Positions 8,450 through 17,219 of a stretch of 38,762 nucleotides of DNA are shown in pieces; position 1 is the first letter of the stretch; each line of letters opens with the position of its first letter. The position numbers and the translations under genes were made by a program. The notes under the pieces are model-generated. The model did not search any database, was not told where the DNA came from, and saw nothing but the letters and a program-made list of their open reading frames with translations. This DNA is from Myxococcus vastator. GTDB taxonomy: Bacteria > Myxococcota > Myxococcia > Myxococcales > Myxococcaceae. The stretch lies in NCBI RefSeq assembly GCF_010894475.1, contig NZ_JAAIYB010000024.1:1-38762 (forward strand), read 5' to 3'.

Positions 8450-9550
8450 ATGAACTTCGTTTTTGTCGGCACCAGCGCGGGCGCACGGGGCACGGAAACC
8501 CATCTGGTTTCCATGGTCCGTGCGCTGGCTCAGGCAGGCCATCAGGTCGCCACGGTTGCCCGACCGAACAGCTTCATCAGCCGGGAGCTGCTGGCGAGCG
8601 GACTCCTCGTAGAGCCTGGACTTTTCCGTAACGCGGCGGACGTCCGCGGCGTAGGAGGCGTGTTGCGTGCAGCCCGGCGCGTCCGGCCCGATTGGCTGGT
8701 GGGCAGCTTCGGGCACGAGTACTGGCCGTTACTCGCGCTTGGCCGGTTGACTGGGACTCGCGTCGCGCTGTTCCGCCACCTCAACAGCCGCCTCAAACCC
8801 GCCTCTCGAGTGCTGCTCCCTCGCTGGGCCGACCGCTTCATCGCGGTCTCCGAATCCATGCGGTCGGATCTTGTACGGCAGGGCGTGGCTCCGGAGAGGA
8901 TTCAGCTGCTCTACAACCCTCTGGACGTGGAGCATTTCCGTCCGGATGCCGAACTACGGGCGACGACACGCCAGGCGCTGGGCATCGGAGCGACGGAAGT
9001 GCTTGTTGGCTTCGCAGGCGCCCTTAAAAAGGAAAAAGGTGCCTTCAGTTTGGCGAAGGCCTTCAACGAGGCGATGGCTCAACGACCGGCGCTCCGAGCC
9101 CTATGGGTCGGCGAGGAAACGGCACATGCACGGTTGAGGGAAGCCATCTCCCCGGAGTTCCAAGCACGGCACATCCTCCAAGGATGGACGCGCGACATGA
9201 GGCCGCTCTACGCAGCGATGGATGCCTTCGCGGTCCCTTCGGAGTGGCTGGAGCCGTTCGGGCGGGTCTCCAGCGAAGCCCAGGCCTGTGGCGTCCCGGT
9301 CCTGGCGAGCCGCATTGGAGGCCTTCCAGAGACATTGAGTGAAGATGAGAGCGGGTGGCTGCTGGCCCCCGGCAACGTGGCGGCTTGGCGTGACGCCATC
9401 ACTGCCGTTTGCGACCTTCTTCCAGCGCGCCGAGAGGAGATGGGCGCCGCGGGAACTCGGTTCGTCCGTGAGCGATTCTCCCTGGAGCGCATCGCAGCGG
9501 AGTTCATCACGATACTGGAGGGCTCCGCGCTCACGCTCCTTCCCAGGTGA
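8450..9550 (+). CDS. Glycosyltransferase family 4 (GT-B fold)
   Basis: A 366-residue enzyme of usual GT4 length. The N-terminus FVFVGTSAGARGTETHLVSM is the Gly-rich acceptor-side loop. FIAVSESMRSDLVRQG and LLYNPLDVEHF are typical of the mid-domain linker, and the donor-binding EX7E motif is Glu268-PFGRVSS-Glu276 within PSEWLEPFGR. It is predicted to be cytoplasmic and to transfer a sugar from a nucleotide-sugar to a lipid-linked or polysaccharide acceptor. No other polysaccharide genes are next to it. No Shine-Dalgarno is visible in the 8 nt between the upstream hairpin and the ATG. GC content is intermediate between the EEP gene and the genome norm. The gene reads into a 138-bp gap before traA that contains a weak CTGGT/ACCAG dyad at 9573-9601. 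Confidence 0.88.
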   Translation: MNFVFVGTSAGARGTETHLVSMVRALAQAGHQVATVARPNSFISRELLASGLLVEPGLFRNAADVRGVGGVLRAARRVRPDWLVGSFGHEYWPLLALGRLTGTRVALFRHLNSRLKPASRVLLPRWADRFIAVSESMRSDLVRQGVAPERIQLLYNPLDVEHFRPDAELRATTRQALGIGATEVLVGFAGALKKEKGAFSLAKAFNEAMAQRPALRALWVGEETAHARLREAISPEFQARHILQGWTRDMRPLYAAMDAFAVPSEWLEPFGRVSSEAQACGVPVLASRIGGLPETLSEDESGWLLAPGNVAAWRDAITAVCDLLPARREEMGAAGTRFVRERFSLERIAAEFITILEGSALTLLPR

Positions 9551-9688
9551 CGAGATAGAGCGCCTCGCCAGACTGGTTTTTCTAGTTATCCAAAGTACCA
9601 GAGTGATCGCTGAATCTCCCCCGTTGAGCGACACCTGGAAGACCTGGGACGTCGTAGCGGGAAGCCGCACGTTGCGGGAATTGCGGTT

Positions 9689-11833
9689 GTGGTCGATATC
9701 CCGCATTCTTACGGGGCTTTGAAATCGCCCGTGTCCCGCATCGCGCGTACCGCGCTCACTGTCCTGGCGGTGTGCCTCGCGGCCTCGACCGCCTGGGGCC
9801 AGAAGCTGCCCGATGTCGTCATCCAAGGTCCCCCCATCGCCTCCCCCCTCACCGGCGATGGGCAGGGCCTGTGCGTGGCGTCCAATGTGTGGACGCGAAA
9901 CAGGAACGAGTTCCCACAGACGAGAGGTACCTATCTTGATGGCATCAATGGGTACCTCGAAGAACCAACGAGCAGGCAGAGCCGCGTCACCACCGTGATG
10001 CGGACGTTGTTCGACCTGTCGAACAACCTCAACGACGGTCGCACACTGAGCTACGGCGATTTCACCGTTCAGGCGGCTGGCACGAACTGCTCGGCAGGTG
10101 GTTGTAGCTTCAGCGTCATCTCCGACAATGACGCATCCACTCCCTTCGTCGCTCGATTCAGAGGATACCTGAACGTTCCGACCGAGTTGACGAACCAGCC
10201 CGTTCACTTTGGCTACTACACGGACGACGCCATCAGCCTCGTCGTATATGACCGGAACCAATCGTACACGGTCATCAATCGCCCCCCTGAGCTGGGAGCA
10301 GCCACTTGGCGAACGAGCAACAGTGTTACCTTCACTGAGCCCGGGCTCTATGCGGTAGAGATGCTCTACTCGCAAATCAACGAGCATGCAGCGCTGGAAA
10401 TGTCCATGCGCACCGGCTCATTCACAGGGTTCGAGCGCCCTGCGAACCAGCCGCCCGTCGTCAACCTCTTCACCTCCGGCTTCGAGCTCCTCCGCCCCGC
10501 GCAGTTCTTCCAGACGGAGAACGGCCTCCTCTCCGTCCCTGACCAGCCCGACCGCTGCGAGCAGTGCAACCGCGGCAACGCGAACGCCCCTGGCAACGGC
10601 GGCTGCGGCCCCTCCTTCCGTTGCAACGCGGCGGCACTCTGCGCGCCCTGCAACTCCTCGTTCTTCTGCGGCGAGTCCTGCTCCCCTTGCGGCGAGTCCA
10701 CGCCCCACTGCGCCAACATCAACGGGAGCACCCAGTGCGTCCAGTGCACCGAGGACGGACAGTGCCCCAACGGCCGCTGCGACCTCGAAACGAACCAGTG
10801 CACCGGCTGCAACGAAGACAGCGACTGCGCCACCGGCGCCTGTGACGCCGAGACGTTCACCTGCGTCGAGTGCAACGACGACAGCCAGTGCCCGAGCGGC
10901 GAGTTCTGCGCCACCGACCTCCACGAGTGCCGTGAGTGCACGCAAGACGCCCACTGCCCTCAAGGCGAGTCCTGCACCAACAACGTGTGCTCGCCCTGCG
11001 CTACCGATGATTCATGCGCCGGCAACTCCTGCAACTGCTGCCCCAACGGCACCCAGTGCACGGCGCTGACGCCCGGCGCCACGCCGACCTGCGTGGAGTG
11101 CACCACCAGCAGCCAGTGCGCCAACGGCCAGCAGTGCGACACCGCCAACGGCCGCTGCGTGGACAGCGTGCCTTCCTGCAACACCGCCGACAGTTGCGGC
11201 CCTGGCTGCGTGAAGTGCCCCGGCGAGCGCCCCCACTGCCTCGACGGCGAGGTCTGCGTCCAGTGCCGCAATGACCTGGAGTGCGGCGACGGCCAGTTCT
11301 GCCTCAGCGGCGAATGCGCCTCCTGCACCACGGACCGGCACTGCGGCCCCCGCTGCGGCGCCTGCGGCGACGACACCCCCTTCTGCCTCTCCAATGGCAC
11401 CGCGCAGGGCAGCACCTGCGTGGGCTGCACGGATGACGGGGACTGCGGCAGCGGCGTGTGCAACCCCACCACGCGCACGTGTGAGAACTCGGGCGCGTGC
11501 GCGGTGACGTGCGAGCCGGGAACGGTCTGCGACGGCACCGCCTGCGTGGAGTGCTTCGCGGATGCCCACTGCCCCTGCGGCGGCACCTGCGACGTCGCGA
11601 CGAACACCTGCTCCACCGCCTGCTCCGACAGCGGAGACTGCCTGGGCGTGGAGCACTGCTCCGCGAAGACGATGGAGTGCGAGCGTGGCCGCCGCAAGCC
11701 GGGCACCGAGCCTCAAGGCGGCGCCTTCTGCTGCGGCACCACCGCCGACGCCACACCCGCCGGCAGCACCACCTTCCTGCTGCTGCTCGCCGCGGGCCTC
11801 ATGTTCCTCCGCCCCCGGCGCACCGCGCGATGA
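9689..11833 (+). CDS. traA: Outer membrane exchange receptor TraA
   Basis: TraA is the polymorphic cell-surface receptor by which myxobacteria recognise kin and fuse outer membranes to exchange lipids and lipoproteins. Here a signal peptide ([17 protein letters not shown]) is followed by a PA14-like region (~residues 30-250, with [13 protein letters not shown] and [16 protein letters not shown]). A long Cys-rich repeat domain (~290-680) is built of CxxCxxDxxC-type units such as [16 protein letters not shown]. The end is a MYXO-CTERM tail: CC, the hydrophobic stretch [12 protein letters not shown], then RPRR. The tail directs sorting to the cell surface. The start is uncertain: GTG 9689, TTG 9719 and GTG 9731 are all in frame ahead of the signal peptide. 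The PA14 part has lower GC (about 52-62% on three lines) than the Cys-rich part (67-75% on two lines). The gene overlaps traB by ATGA. Confidence 0.93.
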   Translation: MVDIPHSYGALKSPVSRIARTALTVLAVCLAASTAWGQKLPDVVIQGPPIASPLTGDGQGLCVASNVWTRNRNEFPQTRGTYLDGINGYLEEPTSRQSRVTTVMRTLFDLSNNLNDGRTLSYGDFTVQAAGTNCSAGGCSFSVISDNDASTPFVARFRGYLNVPTELTNQPVHFGYYTDDAISLVVYDRNQSYTVINRPPELGAATWRTSNSVTFTEPGLYAVEMLYSQINEHAALEMSMRTGSFTGFERPANQPPVVNLFTSGFELLRPAQFFQTENGLLSVPDQPDRCEQCNRGNANAPGNGGCGPSFRCNAAALCAPCNSSFFCGESCSPCGESTPHCANINGSTQCVQCTEDGQCPNGRCDLETNQCTGCNEDSDCATGACDAETFTCVECNDDSQCPSGEFCATDLHECRECTQDAHCPQGESCTNNVCSPCATDDSCAGNSCNCCPNGTQCTALTPGATPTCVECTTSSQCANGQQCDTANGRCVDSVPSCNTADSCGPGCVKCPGERPHCLDGEVCVQCRNDLECGDGQFCLSGECASCTTDRHCGPRCGACGDDTPFCLSNGTAQGSTCVGCTDDGDCGSGVCNPTTRTCENSGACAVTCEPGTVCDGTACVECFADAHCPCGGTCDVATNTCSTACSDSGDCLGVEHCSAKTMECERGRRKPGTEPQGGAFCCGTTADATPAGSTTFLLLLAAGLMFLRPRRTAR

Positions 11834-13473
11834 AGCCTTCCCACCTGTTCCTCCTCGTGGCGCTGGGGTTGTCCACCGCCGCCACCGCTCAGCCGGACGC
11901 GCGCTTCAACGTGCAGCTCTTCCGTCCGTCCGGCGCGCCCCAGGACCTGGTGGTGGTGCAGCAGTCGCGTCCGCTGTCACACCTGTCCGTCTCCGCCGGG
12001 CCCTACCTCAGCTATTCGCTCAACCCCCTGTCGCTGATTCCCGAAGGCGGCGACCTGAGCAAAATCAACCTGGTCGGCAACCGCCTCCAGTTGGACGTCA
12101 TGGCCACCGTCGGCCTCTTCGACTGGGCCGAAATCGGCGTGGACATGCCGCTCATCCTGGCCCAGGGCGGCGACAACCTGGAGGTCATCGGCACCGAGGG
12201 GAGCGTGGAGAGCTTCGTCTTCGGCGACCTCCGGCTTTCGGGCAAGGTGGCCATCCCCGGCCTGCGCCGGCCCGCCGAGGGCAAGGGCTGGGGCGGCGCG
12301 GTGACGCTCAACGTGAGCTTCCCCACCGGCGCCCAGGACGCCTTCGCCGGAGACGGCGAGCTGACGTGGGCCCCCGGGCTGGTGCTGGACTACCGCTTCG
12401 AGAACGGCATCCTCCTCGCGCTCAACGGCGGCTTCTGGCAGCGCCCCGACCGCGTCTTCAGCGGCGTCTCCGTGGGAGACATGATGCCCTTCGGCGTCGG
12501 CGCGGAGGTCCCCATCCTCCGAGGCAGCGGCGTCACCGCCGTGGGCATGGTGCACGGCGCGGTGGGTCTGCAGAAGCAGCCCGACGAGCCCCGCCAGGTC
12601 CCCGCGGAGGCGCTCTTCGGCCTGCGCTGGTACAGCTCCACCGGCCTCACCTTCACGTTCGGCGGCGGCATGGGCTGCGGCTGCTCCATCGCCTCGCCCT
12701 CGCTGAGCTTCTTCACGTCCATCCTGTGGATTCCGGCGAAGACGCGCGAGTGGGAGGCGCTGGAGCGCTTCAAGGAGCCGCCCGCGCCCCCCGAGCCGCC
12801 GCCGCCGCCCGTCGACCCGGATGGGGACGGCGTGATTGGCGAGTCGGATGGGTGCCCCGACGTGGCTGGCCCCGTGGCCAACATGGGCTGCCCGGACACG
12901 GACAAGGACGGGGACGGCGTGGTCGACCGGCTCGACCGGTGCCCGGACCAGCCCGCTGGCAGCCGCGGCAAGGACGGGTGCCCGCTGGCCCGCCGCGACG
13001 GCAACCGGATTGTCATCCTGGAGCAGCTCAACTTCGCCACCGACCAGGACATCATCCTCTCCGAGTCCTTCCCCATCCTGGAGGAGGTCGCGCGGGTGAT
13101 GAACGAGAGCCCGGAGATTGACCGGATGCACGTCGAGGGGCACACCGACTCGCGCGCCAGCGATGCGTACAACCTGGACCTGTCGCGCCGCCGCGCCGCC
13201 AGCGTCATGCGCTTCCTGGTGGAGAGCGGCGTGGCGGCGGAGCGACTGTGCTCGCAGGGCTTCGGCCGCTCGCGGCCAGTCGCGGACAACGCGACGGACG
13301 AAGGCATGGCGCTCAACCGCCGCGTCGACTTCACCATCCAGCCGCCGAGCGACGGCCCGCGCCCCCCCTGCCCGGAGGACCCGGGAGCCAAGAAGCGCAA
13401 GCGCCCCACCCGGAAGGCCCCGGCCAAGGCCAAATCAAAGCCGAAGGCGCCCGCGGCGGCGCCGAAGCCGTAG
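11830..13473 (+). CDS. traB: Outer membrane exchange protein TraB (beta-barrel with OmpA domain)
   Basis: A 547-residue protein translated from an ATG overlapping the traA stop codon. A signal peptide ([20 protein letters not shown]) precedes a ~290-residue stretch of alternating beta strands (LSVSAGPYLSYSL; AAVTLNVSF-like strands) consistent with an outer membrane barrel. A Pro-rich linker follows, then thrombospondin type-3 calcium repeats (DPDGDGV, DTDKDGDGVVDRLDRCPD). The OmpA peptidoglycan-binding domain contains VEGHTDSRASDAYNLDLSRR and ALNRRVDFTI. The C-terminus is a Lys/Pro/Ala-rich tail. Known TraB is required with TraA for OME. The order and overlap imply one operon and matched stoichiometry. 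Confidence 0.92.
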   Translation: MKPSHLFLLVALGLSTAATAQPDARFNVQLFRPSGAPQDLVVVQQSRPLSHLSVSAGPYLSYSLNPLSLIPEGGDLSKINLVGNRLQLDVMATVGLFDWAEIGVDMPLILAQGGDNLEVIGTEGSVESFVFGDLRLSGKVAIPGLRRPAEGKGWGGAVTLNVSFPTGAQDAFAGDGELTWAPGLVLDYRFENGILLALNGGFWQRPDRVFSGVSVGDMMPFGVGAEVPILRGSGVTAVGMVHGAVGLQKQPDEPRQVPAEALFGLRWYSSTGLTFTFGGGMGCGCSIASPSLSFFTSILWIPAKTREWEALERFKEPPAPPEPPPPPVDPDGDGVIGESDGCPDVAGPVANMGCPDTDKDGDGVVDRLDRCPDQPAGSRGKDGCPLARRDGNRIVILEQLNFATDQDIILSESFPILEEVARVMNESPEIDRMHVEGHTDSRASDAYNLDLSRRRAASVMRFLVESGVAAERLCSQGFGRSRPVADNATDEGMALNRRVDFTIQPPSDGPRPPCPEDPGAKKRKRPTRKAPAKAKSKPKAPAAAPKP

Positions 13474-13486
13474 CGCGCGGGGGCTA

Positions 13487-13514
13487 CCGCGAAGCGACAT
13501 GAGCGACTTCGCGG
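13487..13514. terminator. Hairpin between convergent traB and Ig-like lipoprotein genes
   Basis: CCGCGAAG (13487-13494) pairs with CTTCGCGG (13507-13514) around a 12-nt loop, 14 nt after the traB stop. There is no U-tract. It may serve transcripts from both sides. Confidence 0.45.
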
Positions 13515-13556
13515 CCCGCCCCTCGGCGCCGCCTCCGCGGCCGCCCGAGAGCACCG

Positions 13557-14390
13557 CTACGGGACGACGAACTCCGCCGCCGACCGCCGCCGGCCGGCGA
13601 CCACGGACACCACCGCGCGCCCGGTGCCCACCGCCGTCACGCGGCCTTCGGGTGACACCGACACCACGGAGGCGTCCGACGTGAAGAACTCCAGCGGCAC
13701 CGTGTCCAGCACGACGCCGCTGCGATTGAAGGCCCGCGCCTGAAGCTGCACGGACTGCCCCCGGCGCTGGAAGGCGTGGTGCGTGAGGTTGAGGCCCAGC
13801 CGCGCGAAGTCCGCCGGCACCACCTGCACCGCGATGTGCCGGCTGAGGTGCCCCAAGGTCGCGCTCAACACCGTCTTGCCCGGGCGCACGGCCACCAACT
13901 GCCCGTCCTCCACTCGCGCCACCGTCTCATCCGAGACGCGGAAACTGGGCGTGGCGTCCTGCAACGAGGAGCCCAGCTCGTTCCTCGCCACCACGCGCAG
14001 CTTGATGACACGCCCCACCTCCAGGAAGTCCGAGCCCGGAGCCCGCACGTCCAGCGAGTTGAGGATGGTCAGCTCCAGCGGCAACGCCGCGCGGACCTTG
14101 CCTCCCGTCGCGCCGATGGTCGTCCGCCCGGACTTGCGCACCGTCAGCAAGCCCTCCTGGACTTGCGCCACGTCCGGCGCGGAGCTGGTCCACCGCAGCT
14201 TCGGGTTGGACATGGGCTGGCCTTCCGCGTCGAAGACCTCGTACGCCAGCTTCACGGTCTGCCCAGGCGTGCGGAGGTACTTCGTCTCCAGCGGCTCCAG
14301 CTTCATGGTGGTGGGCGTGGGCCCGCAGGCGCTCAGCAGCCCGATGACGGCGACAAGAGGGATGCAAAAAGGAATACGCGGCGTCTTCAC
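13557..14390 (-). CDS. Lipoprotein with bacterial Ig-like (BIG2) domains
   Basis: A 277-residue protein when started at GTG 14390 (KTPRIPFC...). A hydrophobic segment LVAVIGLLSAC ends in the lipobox LSAC. The body consists of three similar ~80-residue beta-rich units, each ending in a pattern such as VRKSGRTTIGAT, AVRPGKTVLSAT or AVGTGRAVVSVV, the hallmark of BIG2/Ig-like repeats. There are no enzymatic motifs. It is probably a surface or periplasmic structural or adhesive lipoprotein. It faces traB convergently and lies downstream of the DCC/LMF fusion, from which it is separated by a terminator. Confidence 0.82.
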   Translation of the reverse strand: MKTPRIPFCIPLVAVIGLLSACGPTPTTMKLEPLETKYLRTPGQTVKLAYEVFDAEGQPMSNPKLRWTSSAPDVAQVQEGLLTVRKSGRTTIGATGGKVRAALPLELTILNSLDVRAPGSDFLEVGRVIKLRVVARNELGSSLQDATPSFRVSDETVARVEDGQLVAVRPGKTVLSATLGHLSRHIAVQVVPADFARLGLNLTHHAFQRRGQSVQLQARAFNRSGVVLDTVPLEFFTSDASVVSVSPEGRVTAVGTGRAVVSVVAGRRRSAAEFVVP

Positions 14391-14456
14391 GGCGTCACGA
14401 CGGCGGAGATGGGTGGGAAGCCCCCATTGTAGCCCCACCCCGTCGTCGGCGTATGA

Positions 14457-14481
14457 AAAGGGGCCCTGGACCTTCAGGGCC
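14457..14481 (-). terminator. Intrinsic terminator of the DCC/LMF gene
   Basis: On the minus strand GGCCCTG and CAGGGCC (14475-14481 with 14462-14468) form a 7-bp stem with a 6-nt loop, followed by CCTTTTC. This is the only hairpin in the window with a real T-tract. It lies 22 nt after the stop at 14503. Confidence 0.7.
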
Positions 14482-14502
14482 GCACGCCTGCTCCCACCCG
14501 CC

Positions 14503-16413
14503 TCACGCCCCGGCCTGCCATTGCAGCGCGGGGAGGCGTCCACGCGGCCGAGGCCCTGGCGCCAGCGACAGGGGCGGCACGTAGAGGCCCAGCCGCTCGC
14601 GCCGCCACCAACGGCCCGTGCGCCGCTGCTCGGCCACGTCCGTCATCCGGTAGTCGTACAGCACCGCTCGCACCATCCGAGGCGGCCGGTCCGGGAAGGG
14701 GTTGCCCGCCAGCAGGCCCAGGACCTCCGGCGCGCCCTCCAGCAGCCGGGCCAGGAACGCGACGAACCAGCCAGGGGGCGAGCCGAGCGCGGCGAACCAC
14801 ATCTGCCAGTCCAACCGCGGCTGGTGGGGCGCCACCTGCCGGGGAGGCCGGGCCGGGTCCCCCGCCTTGTAGCGGAAGGAATATTCCTTCCACTGCTCGC
14901 CGTCGTCGGAGCCCTCCACGAGGATTTCCGGCCGCTGCACCGTCATCATGCTGAACAGGCCGTAGGGATTCACCGAGCGCAGAGGCCGCGCCTGGGACTC
15001 CAGCCACGTCATCACCGCGCCGACACGCTCGGGCCGGTGCCGCTGCCACCCCTCGAACCGGCGAAGCACCTCCGACGCGCCCAGGGCCAGCAGCGGCGAC
15101 ACCCCCAGCGCGGACACGCCGGTGCGCCACCAGGGCCGCGGCTGGGCGGGGGGCCCGTCCTTCAACGGCAGCACCCGTCGCAGCGCCGCGTCGTCCAGGA
15201 GCCACACACCCAGCACCCAGGCCTGGACGTTGAAGAAGCCGTAGTTCCCCGTGGCGGCGATGGCGGCCTGCAAGCCGCTCAGGCTCCAGAAGGCGAACTG
15301 CCGCAAGCGCCGGGGCCCGAAGGCCAGGAAGGGCACCACCGTCTCCAGCCAGAGCACCGCCCCGGTCGAGGCCCGCTGGAGCCGGCGAGGCAGATGATGC
15401 GCGTACCAACCACCCCGCGTGGGCAGCGGCGCCGTCTCGTAATAGTGCTCGCACGCCGTCAGCTCGCGCCAGGTCCGGTCTCCCGACTTGAGCTTGCTCA
15501 GCCCCGAGCCGAAGTAGAGCCGGAACACGAGCAGCCGGAAGAGGAACACCTCCAGCGCGGAGGGCTCGTCACGGCCCAGGCCCGGCCGCGAGCCCCCGGG
15601 CGCGGTGAGCGCCGCCAGCAGCCCCATCTCCAGCAGCAGCACGTCCCACTGGAAGGAGAGGAACTCACGCCCCACGGCCACGTAGGAGAGGTACAGCGCC
15701 CACAGCGACGACGCGCTGAGCCGGGGCGCCACGTTGAAGAGCAGCGCCAGGGACAGCACCTGCCCCGCCCAGCACCCACGCACCAGCGCGGCGTCCGACG
15801 CGTCCCACCAGAACAGCGACGGGATGCGCCGCCACCGCGCGAGCGCCGAGGGCTCTTCGCGGCGCTCCGCGGATAGACGCTCCGCCACGGGGCGGAGGCC
15901 TTGCGTCCCATACAGTCCCCGCACCTGCCGCCCCAGCGACGTGAAGGCGATGAGGAACGTTCCTCCCAGCAGCCGCAGGAAGACCCAGCGCACCCATCGG
16001 TATTCGTGCGGCACCACCGCGCGCCCGAAGAGCCAGCGGTCCACGCCCGCCGCCTGACGACGATGCCGGGCCACCACCGCGTAGACGCCCTGGGCCAACT
16101 GCAACACCCCCGGCATCAGGCCCAGCCTCGCGGCCACCCGAGTCCCCCGGCGAGGTGACGCGGCGAGCGCGCGGAAGAGGGCCTCCGCGCCCTGGGACAC
16201 CCGGCCAGAGGGCTCCACCAGTTGCATGGCCCTGCGCATGTCCGCCTTCGGGATGCCCAGCAGCCAGCGGCGCCACCCGCTGCCCGGCCGGTAGCGGACG
16301 CGGTCCCCGGTGCGCCACCGCCAGCGCGCGGCCCAGCGCCGGCAGAACGCGCAGTCGCCGTCGAAGAGCACCAGGGGCCGGGCCAGCACACCGCGAGAGA
16401 GTCGCGCCATCAT
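14503..16413 (-). CDS. DCC (DUF393) - lipase maturation factor fusion, multispanning membrane protein
   Basis: About 636 residues from the ATG at 16413 (or 16410). Residues ~14-130 form a DCC thioredoxin-like domain opening LVLFDGDCAFCRRW with redox pair Cys21/Cys24. The remainder is a polytopic lipase-maturation-factor-like membrane domain: LYFGSGLSKLKSGDRTW is the vitamin K carboxylase/LMF-type signature, and YGFFNVQAWVLGVWLL and PHQPRLDWQMWFAAL are typical LMF segments. LMF1 relatives assist folding of secreted lipases and other disulfide proteins, and fused DCC-LMF proteins are known in bacteria, so a role in oxidative maturation of exported proteins is inferred. No lipase gene adjoins it. 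The start could lie upstream since the frame stays open, but the upstream codons overlap the divergent MBL gene. Confidence 0.85.
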   Translation of the reverse strand: MMARLSRGVLARPLVLFDGDCAFCRRWAARWRWRTGDRVRYRPGSGWRRWLLGIPKADMRRAMQLVEPSGRVSQGAEALFRALAASPRRGTRVAARLGLMPGVLQLAQGVYAVVARHRRQAAGVDRWLFGRAVVPHEYRWVRWVFLRLLGGTFLIAFTSLGRQVRGLYGTQGLRPVAERLSAERREEPSALARWRRIPSLFWWDASDAALVRGCWAGQVLSLALLFNVAPRLSASSLWALYLSYVAVGREFLSFQWDVLLLEMGLLAALTAPGGSRPGLGRDEPSALEVFLFRLLVFRLYFGSGLSKLKSGDRTWRELTACEHYYETAPLPTRGGWYAHHLPRRLQRASTGAVLWLETVVPFLAFGPRRLRQFAFWSLSGLQAAIAATGNYGFFNVQAWVLGVWLLDDAALRRVLPLKDGPPAQPRPWWRTGVSALGVSPLLALGASEVLRRFEGWQRHRPERVGAVMTWLESQARPLRSVNPYGLFSMMTVQRPEILVEGSDDGEQWKEYSFRYKAGDPARPPRQVAPHQPRLDWQMWFAALGSPPGWFVAFLARLLEGAPEVLGLLAGNPFPDRPPRMVRAVLYDYRMTDVAEQRRTGRWWRRERLGLYVPPLSLAPGPRPRGRLPALQWQAGA

Positions 16414-16548
16414 GCGGGAACGTTGTGCCGTCTCGCGGACGACGTCCCCGGGTCCTCGGGCGCCCGCCGTGGAAGCGGCGGAGCATCCAGGCCGTGGCCT
16501 CCCTCCCCGCCCCGGTGACACCGCCCGCGGGTGCCTAGCTTTGTCCGC

Positions 16549-17202
16549 ATGAGCGAGCCCAAGGGGAAGGCGAAGCGGACAAGCGAGTTGGTGCCCGGCG
16601 TCCACCACTGGACCCTCTCCGATGACCGCATCGGCGGCGCGCGCAGTGACGCGTATGCCGTGGTGGACGTCGACGGGGCCGTCGTCCTCATCGACCCGCT
16701 GCCCATCGACGAGGCGGCGCTGCGCGAGCTGGGGAACATCTCCGCCATTGTCCTGACGGCGGGGAACCACCAGCGCTCCGCGTGGCGGCTGCGCAAGGCC
16801 TTCAAGGTGCCTGTCTGGGCGCCGGAGGGAGCCCAGACGCTGGAGGAGCAGCCCGACTTCTTCTATGTCGCGGGAGACACGCTGCCCGCGGGGCTCATCT
16901 CGTTCCACACGCCCGGGCCCACCGAGGCCATGTACACGCTGTGGATGCAGCAGCACCCGCGCGCCGTCGCGTTCCTCTCCGACCTGCTCACGCACGAGGA
17001 GGGGGAGACGCCGGAGTTCGTCCCCAGCGAGTATCAGGACGAACCGCTGCGCACCCGGCACAGCGTCCAGCGCATCCTGGACCACCTCCCCGTGGAGACG
17101 CTGTGCTTCTCCCACGGGGCGCCCATCCTCCGTGACGGCGCCCGCGCGTTGCGGCTCGCGCTGGAAGCGGACATGGAGTCGCCCGCCGCGCCAGCGCCCT
17201 GA
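16549..17202 (+). CDS. MBL-fold protein with degenerate metal site
   Basis: A 217-residue cytoplasmic protein with the metallo-beta-lactamase fold order: VHHWTL, SDAYAVVDVDGAVVLIDPLP, AIVLTAGNHQRSAW, VWAPEGA, AFLSDLL, CFSHG. The zinc signature HxHxDH is replaced by AGNHQR (71-76), so four ligands of the usual site are lost, while the later Asp (FLSDLL) and His (FSHG) remain. It may therefore bind a single metal, a different metal or none. A GGTGACACC sequence at 16514-16522, ~27 bp before the ATG, matches the core of the repeats at 5602-5646. The ATG at 16549 is preferred to an upstream in-frame GTG at 16531 because it begins the conserved region. It is divergent from the DCC/LMF gene. Confidence 0.75.
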   Translation: MSEPKGKAKRTSELVPGVHHWTLSDDRIGGARSDAYAVVDVDGAVVLIDPLPIDEAALRELGNISAIVLTAGNHQRSAWRLRKAFKVPVWAPEGAQTLEEQPDFFYVAGDTLPAGLISFHTPGPTEAMYTLWMQQHPRAVAFLSDLLTHEEGETPEFVPSEYQDEPLRTRHSVQRILDHLPVETLCFSHGAPILRDGARALRLALEADMESPAAPAP

Positions 17203-17219
17203 GCGGGCACGCGCGCGCT

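Noticed and set aside
9681-9709. Sigma-70 promoter for traA (TTGCGG with 17-nt spacer and CATTCT)
   Set aside because: The -10 matches at only three of six positions, and the start codon itself is uncertain, so it is not reported as a feature.
10386-11706. Overlapping ORFs rich in Ala/Pro/Thr or His/Gln inside the traA Cys repeats
   Set aside because: They are frame-shifted readings of the repeated TGC-containing codons of TraA.
13783-15876. Very long plus-strand ORF of 697 codons
   Set aside because: It is the antisense shadow of the Ig-like lipoprotein and DCC/LMF genes, with low-complexity Arg/His/Pro-rich translation typical of shadows in high-GC DNA.
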